DNA from: Theropithecus gelada
Lineage: Eukaryota; Chordata; Mammalia; Primates; Cercopithecidae
Assembly: GCF_003255815.1 (NCBI RefSeq)
Contig: NC_037681.1
Span: 86,407,703-86,471,702 of the forward strand
Reading direction: 5' to 3'
DNA: 64,000 nucleotides
The position numbers and the translations under genes are program-made. How positions within the stretch are numbered: position 1 is the first letter of the stretch; every line of letters begins with the position of its first letter. The notes beneath the pieces were generated by a model. It made no database searches. It was not told the DNA's origin and saw only the letters and a program-made list of their open reading frames with translations. Shown in pieces: positions 35,069 through 46,795 of this stretch.

Positions 35069-35074
35069 GCTCAT

Positions 35075-35436
35075 AGGCAGGGTAGTGGGGATGAGGATGT
35101 GGGGATGGTTAATGGGTACAAAAAATTAGAAAGAATGAACAAGACCTAGTATTTGCTAGCACAACAGGGTGACTATAGTCAAAAATAATTTTTATATTTT
35201 ATAGTCAAAATAATTTTATAGTCAAAAATTATTTAATTATACATTTAAAAGTACTTAAAGGATACATAATTGGATTGTTTATAACACAATGGATAAACGC
35301 TTGAGGGAATGAAGACCCCATTTACCCTGATGTGATTATTACACATCGCATGCCTGTATCAAAATATCTCACGTAACCCATAAATATATATATCCACAGA
35401 AATTAAAATTTTTTTAAAATCGAAGAAGACCTAGCC
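35075..35436 (+). mobile_element. L1MA/L1PB 3' end inserted in MIR
   Basis: Plus-strand L1 3' UTR: ggttaatgggtacaaaaaat, agcacaacagggtgactata, ttaccctgatgtgattatta, ending aattaaaattttttt. Flanks aacctagctcata and gacctagcccaaa look like a diverged target duplication inside the MIR tail. Confidence 0.7.
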
Positions 35437-35488
35437 CAAAGCAAGGCTCATAATAGGTACCCAGCAAACTCTATTATTAAATACTTAT
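35437..35488 (+). mobile_element. MIR SINE, right tail
   Basis: Continues the MIR at 34862-35068: aaggctcataataggtaccc then agcaaactctattatta. Confidence 0.55.
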
Positions 35489-35489
35489 T

Positions 35490-35700
35490 GAGCATCTACT
35501 ATGCCTCAGGCTTTTTGCAAAATTCTTAGAGTTGTCAAACTGTGAGGTGATCATTACAATTCTAGTGTAATCCTCTCATTTTATAGCTGAGGAAACTGAG
35601 GCCCCAAATGGTGAAATGTTTTGCTCCAGGCTACCAAGTTAGGATCTGTTTGACAGAGACTTGGATTTAGGGCTTCTCTGTCGACAGTTGAATTCCGTCT
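35490..35700 (-). mobile_element. MIR SINE
   Basis: Reverse MIR with core gctgaggaaactgaggcccc (35587) and upstream tattgagcatctactatgcc. Confidence 0.8.
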
Positions 35701-35754
35701 ATTGTTTGCCCAGTCGTTTCCTGGTCAACTTCTCCTCCAACCTCTCTTCCCACT

Positions 35755-35813
35755 CAATTCAACAAGTTTTTATTGAGTATCTACCACATTCTTGGAGTCA
35801 GTTAGATGTAGAA
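35755..35813 (-). mobile_element. L2 LINE fragment around MER5A
   Basis: Text ttcaacaagtttttattgag then tatctaccacattcttggag is reverse L2 3' end. It is cut by MER5A at 35814 and resumes for a short distance after 36007. Confidence 0.6.
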
Positions 35814-36007
35814 CAGTGGTTCTCAATTGGAGGGTAAGTCATCCAGGGGACATTTGGAAATGTCTAATGACATACTTGTCACAACTGGGTGGGTACTACC
35901 AGTATCTAATGGGTAGGGGCCAGGGATGCTGCTAAACATCCTACAATGTTCAAGACAGCCCCTGGCAATTATCTGGCCCTAAAAGTCAATAGTGCTGTTA
36001 AACCCTG
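35814..36007 (+). mobile_element. MER5A DNA transposon
   Basis: Non-autonomous hAT-Charlie element from cagtggttctcaattgg to aaaccctg, about 194 bp. The 8-bp flanks atgtagaa (35806-35813) and atgtagat (36008-36015) differ at one base, as expected for the hAT target duplication. Confidence 0.92.
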
Positions 36008-36035
36008 ATGTAGATGATATACAGATAAGTTAAAC

Positions 36036-36055
36036 TTTTTTTTTTTTTTTTTTTT
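36036..36055. repeat. Poly(T) run
   Basis: Twenty T with no SINE or L1 attached. The following 36056-36450 has no recognised repeat. Confidence 0.9.
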
Positions 36056-36449
36056 GCTTGCAAAGGGTTCCTATTCCAGGTCGGGGAGTGGGGAGGAGGT
36101 GGTGGTGGATTACTCTTGATACATTGTGATAAGTGCCCCCAAGAACATAAGTACCCCTGATGAATACTCTCTGAAATTTTGGACCTAACTGCTTTCCTTT
36201 AGACAACACTTAGAGCAAATCCACATGGGCAGAGTAATTATTAAATAAAATGGAGGGGGCCACAGAGCCAAATGAAGATACAGAGCCCTAAATTGAGCCT
36301 CCTTTCCTGGAGGCTCAAACTGGGAAGCAAACCTCTGGCTGGTCAGAGTTCCTTGGCAAAATCTTCCCTTTCCATTCTAGGCAATGCCCTAAGTGAGCAA
36401 AACCAAATCAAACAGACACAATATAGGCAATGTATGCATTTATTCATTT

Positions 36450-36870
36450 TAAAAACAAAGCCTCCACTCCATTATTATAATAATGTTCATTATAGGAAAT
36501 TTGGAAAAGTATATAAAAGTTGAAGGCATAAATAATTCTTAATATTTTGCTTTATTTCCTTTCAATTTTTTTTCTTCCTATGCTTGGTTTTTTCCTTTGC
36601 ATAGTTGTGATCATATTGAATGGATAAACTTGCAGACTGCTTATAAATTGGCATTCTTTCATTGTGTATGTGTCACTGCTATGGACATCTTTGTGCATAA
36701 AACTCCTCCTTTATTTAGGGTTAAAAAATAAATTCTCAGAAGTGAAATAATTAGTTTAAAACTATAAGCAATTTAAAGCTTTTGATATATACTGAAAATT
36801 GCTTTCCCAAGAGATTATTTCAATTACATTCTCACTGACAGTGTATGAAATTGCCCTCAAAAGTTAATCT
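36450..36870 (-). mobile_element. Old L1M fragment
   Basis: Degenerate minus-strand L1M text: gacatctttgtgcataaaac, attctcagaagtgaaataat, then tttcaattacattctcactg. Confidence 0.5.
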
Positions 36871-36879
36871 TAAAAATCA

Positions 36880-37640
36880 TGAGCTGGGTAATGTGATTTT
36901 AAGATAGTCAATGGTGAGATCAAGTTATGTATTTCTTGGAATAGATGAGATATATGAAAAGAGACCATAGTAATTTTTTAATGAGCTCTTGCTAATTTAA
37001 CTTTCAATATTGTTCACTACTGAATTCAGTGTTCACAGCTCACATTTGTTACAGAAGGTTTAAATATCTGTTTTATAATGTTGAAAATACACTCTTCTGC
37101 ATTCATAGTATAAAATCCTTACTGTATTTTAAATTTAGTTTTTTTGTGGCTGTGGCATTTCATACATATATACAGTGGTATTAATGTTTGTGATATCTCT
37201 GGTTTTGTATGGCTATTTTATTATGTGGAGAACTGTGGATGAGAGTTTTATCTCTATTTCTTTTTCTCTCCTTTGTTCCTTTTATTAAAAAAAATTTAGA
37301 AACTGCCAAGCAAACAACCATCCCTCAATGAATGAGATACATAATTTGCCTTTTCCTGTTACAAGTTGAAACACAAAAATGTTATAGCAAAGAAAAAGTA
37401 TACGGTTCCAATTTTATGGTTAAATCTCTTTGTCTGCAGGACCAGAAAAAGCTCTTCCTTGAAGTCAGTGCAGAAATATGTTTTCACAACTTAGCAATAA
37501 ACTGAAATTCTTTAAGGGAGCTTTTATTTTTCCCTCCTACTTCAATTATAAAATTGGAGATCTAGCCTCATAAAGAGAGGAAAAAAATCAATGATAGACT
37601 GAGTTGAAAATATTTAACAAGGAAATAATTTAAGAGTGGT
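36880..37640. other. Unassigned AT-rich stretch
   Basis: No gene and no confidently named repeat. Confidence 0.5.
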
Positions 37641-37644
37641 TCAA

Positions 37645-38083
37645 CAAAGGGCATAGACTGCAGAAGAAATGTAAATGACTAATATAATATAAAAAGGTCG
37701 GCTTCACTAATAATGACATGCAGATTGAAATGAAGTACCATTTCCACCTATCGAATTGGCAAAAATAAAGATATTCTTCAGTGTTGATAAGGATACAGTG
37801 AAACACATTTGCAGACATTGCTGTTTGGGATGTAAATTCACATAAGCATTACAGAAATCAATTTAGCAATATGTATTAAGAACTTAAAAAGAGTTCACAT
37901 CCTTTTTTACTCAATAATTTTTCTTTTATGGGGCTACTGTAAATTATTCAGAGATCTCTACAAATAGGTATATCCAAAGATGTTCATTGCATTGTTATTT
38001 ATAATAGCAAGCTATTGCAGAACCTAAATATCCAACAATAGGAAACTGGTTGAGTACACTATGGTATAGATACCTTGCTACCT
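37645..38083 (+). mobile_element. Old L1M ORF2 3' fragment
   Basis: Plus-strand L1M: acatgcagattgaaatgaag, cctatcgaattggcaaaaat, then attgttatttataatagcaa and aatatccaacaataggaaac. This is the usual C-terminal ORF2 order, with many frame breaks. Confidence 0.65.
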
Positions 38084-38085
38084 GG

Positions 38086-38196
38086 AGTGTGGTTCAAAGA
38101 CCAGTTGCATTGCCCCATCCGAGACATAATGAATAAGAACCTGCATTTTAACAAGTCTCCCTGGTGATTCCTGTGCACAATGAAGTTTGAGAAGAC
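38086..38196 (-). mobile_element. MER20 with central deletion
   Basis: Minus-strand MER20: gagtgtggttcaaagaccag, then tgcattttaacaagtctccc and caatgaagtttgagaagact. The central part is missing. Confidence 0.7.
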
Positions 38197-38814
38197 TTGT
38201 TCAGGTATGGGAGAAAGCAGTTCCCCCCTGAGATTCATTATAGGGTATTTTTTTCTTTTTTCTTTTTTTTTTTTTTAAACAGAAAACATTCTCAGCCGGA
38301 GCACACAGACTCTCTGATGGTGGAGGCAGATTATCTGTAGTTTTAGAAAGCTCACAGGTGATTCTGATTTACAGCCAAACATGAGAACAACAGATATGTA
38401 ATATGATGCTCCTGTTAAATCTGCTAACCTCCCTGTCTGCTGCCTTCCACAGCACAAGTTAATTTAATGAATTGCCTTATGTCTTACATTGAACAATCAT
38501 ACCAAAAACCACATACAGGATTTGCAATACGGAGGCCACTGAGGGTACTTTCTAGATACTCCCTAAGAGCCAGGATAGCATTCCTTCCTCTGAGAACAAT
38601 AGCTGGCACATGAAGCTTGATGGATATTGTTGAAGGAATGAGAAAGTGGGCAGGAACTCCTATGGCTTGCACACCTACACCCTGACATTCTGTTTCTATA
38701 CTGTTTGTTGTTAGGTAAGAAATATTTTTTAGGTTCCCTAAATCCAGGTTTCACTGGATTAGAAATTTATTGTCAGGTATGATTTTGATTGTATCGATGA
38801 GGATGCTGGCAGAA

Positions 38815-39810
38815 AATAAACGGCAAAGTTAAATTAGGAATTCAAGGTGAGTTTAATAAAGCACTGTTTACAAAGGTGCCAGGCAGAGTTAAAGGAAACC
38901 AGCCACAGGGAAGAAACAGTGGTTTCTTCAGCTGCCACCCTGAGGTTGAGGTAAGGGGTAAAAGCAGGGTGGGAAGACGGGCAGTGTCCCTTGGAGAGGG
39001 CTGCCTCATATGAGCTGAAGCCTAGTAAAGAAATGCAACGCATTAAGTAGGTCTTTATTTTCTGTATTCTGACGCATTGACAGCATGAGGCCTTGTTGAC
39101 CCTTGAGAGACTGCCTCTCCCAGGGTTAGCAATTCCTGGAGTTGGCAAGCAATTCAACTGGGAGTACATCTTCTCTATGCAAACCAACCCATCCAGAGCC
39201 CAAACTCCAACCACCCCCTTTACTGGGCTTTTACACTCCGGGCCACCATCCCCCTGACATGATTACTCTAGGGCCAGGTACCAGACAACTAGGAACGGCT
39301 CCTATGCCCCAGAGCTCACTGAAATTATTCAAATGAGCCCATTCTAAACTTGCTCACCTTACCTCTCCTGAGCCTTCCAGTGGAAACTGCAGTGAAAGCT
39401 CTTGCCCATGTGTCCCCAGCTCTCTCTGGCTCCTGAGTGACCCTGGTGCTTTCTCATATAACTCTCCTTTGTGGCCTGCCACATCTGCGGTTTCTAGGGA
39501 GCTGTGAGTATAAACACTTCTTCTGTCACAACCGTTATTTCCATGCCCGCATGCCTTAACCACACCTGATTAATATAAATCCCAGGTACCTGATTAGAGA
39601 ACACAGCCAATCCAGAGGCACCTGGCAGGAAAAAGTGGAAGGGAATAACCACTTTGCTTTCCCTCTCCACCTCCTGTTAGTGTCTCGGCAAGCCAAACCA
39701 ACCGGAAGCTAGTGGGCCAGGGAGCCCCAAGTGTAGCCCATGTATGTCAGGCTCTTGGGGCACAGAGGAGGGATAGGAAAGGTGGCAAGTGCACCTGGAG
39801 CCATAAGAGA
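38815..39810 (-). mobile_element. Probable old LTR or ERV-derived stretch
   Basis: Begins with a gtgagtttaataaagcactg segment and ends with gccaaaccaaccggaagcta and cttggggcacagaggagg text. I associate both with old LTR repeats read on the minus strand. Boundaries and family are not established. The minus frames here (126 aa and 69 aa) have no domain. Confidence 0.35.
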
Positions 39811-40146
39811 CAAAATCCAGCATAGCAGCGATGAGCCCATGACAGCAAGAATAACATGGAAGCAGCTCTTGCTTTCTGGTCTTCCTAGTCTCAACACATT
39901 GGCTAAGTGTATGAATCCGGTTTCTGGTAACATCTTTATCTTTGTCTTTGACTCACAACACAGACAGGGAGAAGACAGCAAGCAGCATTTTCCCCCCCAT
40001 GAGTTTCTTGTCAAAGCATTAAGGTTTTAGGTGGATAATATCTATAAAAGACAAGAATTACAAACCACTTTATCAAACGAAAACCACATATGGAGTTTTC
40101 ACTTGCCAATGGATATGTTCTGCTGAAAGCTCCAATTGGATGTGGT

Positions 40147-40390
40147 TATCTTTTTTTGGTCTTTTATGCCCAGAGACACAGGCAACAGACACTACGAATG
40201 TAGAACGTCATTGTCCTCCTTCATGGGCAATATTGCCTTTGGAAATATCATAGATTCATTCTTGAATTTTTTTTTGGTCTTTTATGCCCAGGGACACAGG
40301 CAACAGACACTAAGAATGTGGAACGTCATTTTCCTCCTTCATGGCAGTATTGCCTTTGGAAATATCATAGATTCACTCTTGAGCTTCTAG
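40147..40390 (+). repeat. Tandem duplication, two units of about 118 bp
   Basis: Unit 1 (about 40147-40265) and unit 2 (about 40266-40385) share ggtcttttatgcccag, acacaggcaacagacacta, gaacgtcatt, cctccttcatgg and tttggaaatatcatagattc in the same order. The offset is 118 at the start and 117 at the end because of a one-base indel. Only a few substitutions separate the units. The 84-aa frame across both simply repeats itself in shifted phase and has no domain. Confidence 0.9.
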
Positions 40391-40621
40391 CTCGTGCTCT
40401 TTGAACATAACTGTCAAGTGTTTTGATGATGGGTAGGTCCCTTCATCTCCAGAGTCTACCTCTTTCAATTTGCAGCAATATTAGAAATTCTGGTGGAAGA
40501 AAGCCACGAGAAGACTAAAAGGGTTTTTACACAAATGAAAGAAGCTGAAATGGAATTGTCATTTCGTGCAGGGACTAGATTCACTCAGGGTAATCAGAAC
40601 TACTTGGGGAAAACTCAAGTC

Positions 40622-40916
40622 TTTTTTGAGGGGGTGGGGTGGGGTCTCACTCTGTTGCCCAGGCTGGAGTACAGTGGTACGATCATGGCTCACTGCAGCT
40701 TCAACCTCCCTGAACTCATGATCCTCCCACCTCAGCCTCCTGGGTTTCTGGGACCACAGGCACACACCACCACTCCTGGCTAGTGTTTTTGTATTTTTTA
40801 TGCAGATGGGGTTTTGCCATGTTGCCCAGGCTGGTCTTAAACTCATAGTCTTAAGGAATCTGCCTGCCTCAGCCTTTTGAAGTGCTGAGATTACAGGCAC
40901 AAGCCCCCACATGAAG
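40622..40916 (-). mobile_element. AluJ-like SINE
   Basis: Diverged minus-strand Alu, with ctcactctgttgcccaggct and gctcactgcagcttcaacct. Frames at 40493-40783 and 40559-40912 derive from it. Confidence 0.9.
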
Positions 40917-40917
40917 C

Positions 40918-43185
40918 CTAAGGTTCTTTAAAGACCACAGTGTGATGCAATAGCGTTTTCAAGCAAGTGAGGACGTCACTGCAGCTAACAGTAGTCTGGA
41001 TCTTGACTTAGCCTCTGCATATCAGGTGACCAACTTAATTCCTGGGCTGTGTATAGTGGCTTGGAATGCGGATACACAAAACTACAAGAAGATTCTAATG
41101 AAGTGGTACTTGAACTCTGCCTTACAGGTACGTGAGGAGTAGTCCATTGGCATGAAGGTGAGAGCGTAGAAATAAATAGCAGGATGGAGGCCATTTTTAT
41201 GTATTTTAACTTCCAGTGCATCTTGTGCTTTAGGTGACTAATGCCCTCTGTGAACTTCTGCGAGTGGAACCAAAACTGTTTAATGAATAAGTGAATTTTA
41301 GTGCTTTATTTTTGTCTAGAGCTTCATTTGAAACAGATCATCATTAGCTTTATGGTTTTAATTGTATTGGAATTTCTTATTGTAACCTATTGCTTTATTG
41401 CATTAGTCCATTAACTTGGGTGCCACGGAGCATAGTTTTAGAGCCTGTATTTATATCTGGACTAATTGCATGGATGCTTCCTTATAGGGTGAGATATTTT
41501 TCAGATAATCACAGTAAAAATCATCTGAACCCCTTTTCAAACTTCAGGGTTTGGGAAATAACCAAACCAAATCCAAAAGACCCTGAACATTATTCTGAAC
41601 TTTTCTTACTTTGAAATACCTACCACTCTATCAACAAGGAATTGCAAAATAGTAATTCTCACAATATGTGTTGCTCCCACATGTTTTTCATTTGGCAGTA
41701 CTGTGGGACACTTTGGTTGGCCGGCTCCCCAATCAAAACCAGGTGGGTGATGGTCACAAACTGGGGGACCACGAGGGGAACTATACCTTGTTCATTAGGG
41801 CAAATGGAGATGGAGTGTCCAGGCCACTGGCTGAGGGCCTAGAATCTCAGACAAACTAAGAATGACCAAGGCCCAGCTCTTTTGTCCTTTGCTAATAACC
41901 TGGAAGGTGGAACAGCTGTTAACACCAAGTTGACCCAAAGCATTTCTTCCCAGGGTGGGAAAGTGACTGATGGAGACTCCAGCATGTTCAGATCACACAG
42001 GGTGTTTTTTACTTCTCCTGGAGGAAGGAACACTGAAGTTAGAATTGGGCCCTTTGTAACCTCGCAGATGCTCAACAGCAGGAGTGTTTATAATGCCCAT
42101 CAACCAGGCTTTCCGCTGCACCTGTTGCTGGACCAGCTGCAGAAAGCAGGTGTATCTGGGGACAGAGAGGACGAGTGACTGTGGAGAATGCTGAGGACTG
42201 CCAGATGTAGTCCACATAAACACCGGGCCAACAGCTGGGAGACAGGAAAGATGTGGATTTAATTAAAAATGATGTGCAAATTTGATTATTAATTTCAAGC
42301 CACTGTGTGAATGTAACATACATACATATATAATATATATTTCAGAGCGACTGAATGGACTGTGTTAATGGAAGCATGAGTTTCACTTTTCACTAATTCC
42401 ATGCACATTATCTTTTGCTCATTGGTCAACACAATTGTTCATCGTATTTCCACGTCCATTGAGAAAAATTTTCCCAGGCAGGAAGCTGAAATTCTAGTTT
42501 AACTGTAAATGCTTTGCAGTCCCAGGAATACAACCTTGTCAACTTACACAGATAAACTGAATCAGGTGGCCTCTGACGCTTGCATTTATAACTGGACTAA
42601 CATGAATGCATTCATTGTAGCATGGGAGACTTTGACCACAACTGTGTGCTGTGGACTCTTATGAGATTGAGCTAACCTCCTTAGTTTTCATTTGCCATCT
42701 TCACCAAAGTTGAGACACAGCAGTGCCTTGTGAGAAGGGTGGAACCTCATGGGGCTATTGACACGGCCTTGCTAGACTCCATAGATGGGCCATAGGATAT
42801 GTAGGAAGCCTGGGGAGAATTTGCTGTGGTTGGCTTTGGAAGACCAAGTGTGTTGTAGGTCTTATCAGTGATGAGTCTGGAGGCACGAGGCCTCCATCAT
42901 TCATTACTTAAAAGCACCAGGAGTGAGGATAATCTCTACCTCAGAAACAACACCTGATTGGACAGGGTTCCATGGTATTTAAACATAAAACTGGTACTGG
43001 CCAAAGAAGATAGTCACAATGTTTTGGCATCAGAGAGGAGGGCAAAATCAGAGGTCTGAAGTGTACTGTCTCTTGTGGTTTTCAGGTGACTCTCCCTCCT
43101 ATCTTAATGTGTCACATTCTCCATATTCTTTTAGGACATTGGTTCTCATCTGAGGGCCCCTTGAAACTGTAGGCAAAATGTTGTA
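40918..43185. other. Unassigned stretch with several short frames
   Basis: No repeat recognised. Between 41640 and 42325 several overlapping frames occur on both strands (up to 98 aa). Multiple overlapping frames in GC-richer DNA are expected by chance, and none has a domain or a good start context. The 98-aa plus frame at 41882-42178 begins at TTG. Confidence 0.4.
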
Positions 43186-43186
43186 T

Positions 43187-43229
<43 letters not shown>

Positions 43230-43230
43230 T
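43186..43230. repeat. CA microsatellite
   Basis: About 22 CA dinucleotides interrupted by one atat. Confidence 0.95.
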
Positions 43231-43325
43231 TGAATTGCACATTTTTCTCAGTGGTGATTAGTATGTAATTTTCTTTGGATTCTCAAAGTTCTCAAAAGCT
43301 TAAGACCTAAGGAGAGCAGTGTTTC

Positions 43326-43974
43326 TTTTTTTTTTTATTTATTATACTTTTAAGTTCTGGGATACATGTGCAGAATGTGCAGGTTTGTTATATAGGTATA
43401 CATGTGCCTATGTGTATAATATGTGTATTGTTGCTGCACCCATCAACCCATCATCTACATTAGGTATTTCTCCTAATGCTATCCCTCCCCCAGCCCCCCA
43501 TCTCCTGACAGGCCCTGGTTTGTGATGTTCCCCTCCCTGTGCCCATATGTTCTTATTGTTCAACTCCCACTTATGAGTGAGAACATGCGGTGTTTGGTTT
43601 TCTGTTCTTGTGTTAGTTTGCTGAGAATGATGGTTTCCAGCTTCATCCATGTCCCTGCAAAGGACACGAACTTATCCTTTTTTATGACTGCATAGTATTC
43701 CATGGTGTATATGTGCCACATTTTCTTTATCCAGTCTATCATTGATGGGCATTTGGGTTGGTACCAAGTCTTTGCTATTGTGAACGGTGCTGCAGTGTCT
43801 TTATAGTAGAATGATTTATAATCCTTTGGGTATATACCCAGTAATGGGATGGCTGGGTCAAATGGTATTTCTAGTTCTAGATCCTTGAGGAATTGCCACA
43901 CTGTCTTCCACAATGGTTGAACTAATTTACACTCCGACCAACAGTGTAAAAGCATTCCTATTCCTCCACATCCT
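43326..43974 (-). mobile_element. L1PA fragment, 5' truncated
   Basis: Minus-strand L1PA 3' UTR and ORF2 C-terminus (about 650 bp). The duplication aggagagcagtgtttct (43310-43326) and aggagagcggtgtttct (43975-43991) differs at one base. Compared with the copy at 18.7 kb it lacks 18 bases near 43797, an in-frame deletion. Confidence 0.93.
43560..43955 (-). pseudogene. L1PA ORF2 C-terminal remnant
   Basis: A 131-codon open C-terminal piece of L1 ORF2p, with LWKTVWQFLKDLELEIPFDP and WIKKMWHIYTMEYYAVIKKD. The 18-base deletion keeps the frame. Endonuclease and reverse transcriptase are absent by 5' truncation, so it is inactive. Confidence 0.9.
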
Positions 43975-44045
43975 AGGAGAGCGGTGTTTCTAAGGAGAGC
44001 AACTTATTTCTCTTGAGGAGATGTCTTCATGGCAAGAAAGAATAA

Positions 44046-44150
44046 TGATAACAGCAGTAACAACAATAATAGTTAATACTTACGGCATTCATGATGTTCC
44101 AGGCATCATCTGAGCACTTTTCATATGTTAGCTTGTTTAATAAGGCGTCT
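44046..44150 (-). mobile_element. MIR SINE fragment
   Basis: Reverse MIR tail: aataatagttaatacttacg, then ttccaggcatcatctgagca. Confidence 0.55.
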
Positions 44151-44293
44151 GTAGTTGCCAAAAAGAAAACAGAGTATTGTGCCATACTTTATAACCACTC
44201 TTCCATGAAGGGATTCTGTTTCTGTAGCATGATTCTAATGCCTTCCCTGCTCTGATTTTGAATGCCAACCCTTTTCAATGTTTATTTACCCAA

Positions 44294-44840
44294 TGTATTA
44301 GTTTTCTATGCAGCATAAAACATTACCACAAATTTAGTGTCTTGAAAAAACACCCCTTTATTATGTCACAGTTTCTGCGGGCTGGACGTGCAGGCAAGGT
44401 TTATCTGGGTTTTGTGTTAGGGGCTCACCAGACGTTAATACAGGTGTTGGCTGGGGCTGTGGTCTCATCCAAGGTTTTGTTGGGGAAAGAACTGCTTACA
44501 TGCTCCACTTAAGACTGTGGGCAGAATTCATCTTCTTTTCTTCTTTTCTGCTGCCTGGAGGCAGTTCCTTGTGCTATAGCCCTTTTATAAAATGGCAGCT
44601 TACTTCTTCAAAGCCAGCAAAGGAACCTCTCTCTCCTGTCTGATAAGATAAAATCTTATAGATGATCATAGGCATAATAGCCTGAGACTTATAATGTAAC
44701 CTAATAAAGGGAGTGACATCCTGTCACCTGTGGCATATTCTATGGATCAGAAACAAGTCACAGGTTCCACTCAAACACAAAGAGGGAGAATTTTGCAGGG
44801 GTGTGACTCATTGGAGGTCACTTTGGGTGTGTTGCCCACT
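44294..44840 (-). mobile_element. MLT1-type MaLR LTR
   Basis: Minus orientation: tgtattagttttctatgcag, aaaacattaccacaaattta, then agccagcaaaggaacctctc and agtgacatcctgtcacctgt. It appears inserted in an L2 whose halves flank it (tttatttaccc before, attgattgggtgcccaccat after). Right end approximate. Confidence 0.65.
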
Positions 44841-44969
44841 ATTGAGTGTATACTATATGCTCAAAAAGTATTGATTGGGTGCCCACCATGTGCCAGCACA
44901 GCTTTAGGTGCTTGCTTGAAATATACATCAGGAAGTATCATTTTCCTTTTTAACTTTTCCTTCTAGTCC

Positions 44970-45345
44970 AGAGGGAGCATTATCTGCTTCCCATTTGTGC
45001 TGTGCCCACCTGCATTGCTGAGTCTTTGCTTCCAGCTGTGCTCCCAGCTTGGGGTGCCTTTCTGTGTCTTCTCTCTCAGTTATGATCCTTGTCAAACTAA
45101 AAGGTGCAGCTCAAATACTGTGGCTTTCCTGAAACCTTTCCTGATCCCTTCATTATTGTGGATGGCAATGGGAGCACTTAGTTGTACCTCTCCTGTAGCA
45201 AGCATTTAATTCTGAGTTGTATCATAGTTACTTGCGTAAATATCTATTTACTTCAACAAAGGGATCATGTTCTACATGTTGTCAATTTTTTGGCTTCATT
45301 TTCACATGGGAAGTACTAAATAAATGTTTGTTGAATGAACTTCCC
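44970..45345 (+). mobile_element. L2 LINE 3' end
   Basis: Plus-strand L2: aaaggtgcagctcaaatact, ctgaaacctttcctgatccc, and the closing aaataaatgtttgttgaatg. Confidence 0.75.
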
Positions 45346-46790
45346 CCAAACAATTGACCCTACTTTTAATTTTTTTCCTTTTTCCAGAAATAAAAATAAT
45401 CAACAATCCATCTTTAGCTTAGGTTTGAGTTTCTGTCTGTAAAATGGGGACAGAAAAGTTGCCTCTAGCTCTTTCCTTTTCTCTTCCCATTAGCCCCAGT
45501 GAACTACAGCAACGGCCCCTGCGGGACCCACCCAGGACCTGTTAGCGTAGCTTGAAAAGATCCAAAGGTGAAGGCTACGGAACCTCCCAATTTGACAGTG
45601 TTCTGGTTCTTAGTGAGGTTTTATGCCCCTCTTGCCCTGCATTTCCTTCCTGCCATTTTGATGCCTAAAGCAGAACTTACTGCTGAACAATCAGTCCTGG
45701 TCCTGCTGAAGAAGCATTGAGACTGGGTGGCAGACCGACTTTCTAGCCATTGAAACGAGTTTCCGGTGGGGCCTGTCATCCCAGCAACAGTTTAGGTGCT
45801 TTTGCTCAATGTGAAGTTGCATTTTATTTTCCCTAATTACTGACTGGATGTTAGAAATGGTTTGGCATTCAATTCTTTAGCTCCGTGTACGGCAACAAAC
45901 CGCTTCATCATACAACCCATTTAAGTAATTACCTTTCATTTTTGGGGGTGCTGTTAGTACAACGTCGATAAAATATAATCTAAATGGTGTTTTCTGATGC
46001 AGTGTTGCCTTTCTGTCTTCTTACCCTGGGGCTTATTACTTCCTGCAGCAAGATTTAAAAAAAATTAAAAAGCAGAGGAAAGGGACATTCAGGTAAAGCA
46101 GCAAGAAATATTTCTGACATTGGACTCCGCAAAGGCAAAGGGTCTAGCATTGATTTCTTACATTTAATATGATACTAAAGTGAGCCAGATATTGCAAAGC
46201 TGGAAAAGAAAATAATCTGCATTAGCAGAATGGTCCTTTATGGATAATGTGGATGTGATATAGTTACTGTCCACTGCAGGCAGGATTACTGGCTGTCCTT
46301 GCAGTTGCTCTGTCTCTCCGCCTTCCCCAGGTCATCCATGTCCCTTTCTGAATCTCCCACAAATGAAAGGAACACATATCAAAACAGACATTCCTATAAG
46401 GCAACATCAGGAAGACTTGGGATTTACAGTTCATCCGGTGAATAATGCTTTATTGAGGTGGCTCTACAGAGACGGGCCATGTTCCAAGAGAGCCGAAGAC
46501 AGAACTGGTCCTTATCTGAGCCATTCAGTGGTCCTTTGGCCATTCAAAAGGGTGTCTAGGGATGGCAAAGGCTGATGGGTCATTTGGAAAGCTCTCGGCA
46601 TAAGTGGGACTGTGAACAAGTTCCAAGCTGGGTCTGTGGTAAACCATTTGTTCAATATTAAGAGAATGATGATGGAAGACCAAAGGAACAGGTAGTCTGT
46701 GAAGTTAAGGAGTGTTCAGTGTCAGGGAACAGATGAGGATGGAGATTTCCTCTAGATATCTTGCTTGCATGTCCCTGCGACACCTTAATT
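45346..46790. other. Repeat-free stretch with retained CpGs
   Basis: No repeat or gene recognised. Between about 45510 and 45970 scattered CpG dinucleotides survive in otherwise AT-rich sequence (for example gtgtacggcaacaaaccgct). No coding frame of note. Confidence 0.45.
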
Positions 46791-46795
46791 TTCTT

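Noticed and set aside
38248..38282. Poly-pyrimidine tract followed by aaacag, resembling a splice acceptor
   Set aside because: T-tracts are common here and no open exon with a matching donor follows; a chance match is likely.
40147..40390. CRISPR-like repeat
   Set aside because: Only two long adjacent units without spacers in a primate genome; it is a tandem duplication.
41882..42178. 98-aa plus-strand frame in a GC-richer segment
   Set aside because: Starts at TTG, overlaps three other frames on both strands and has no known motif.
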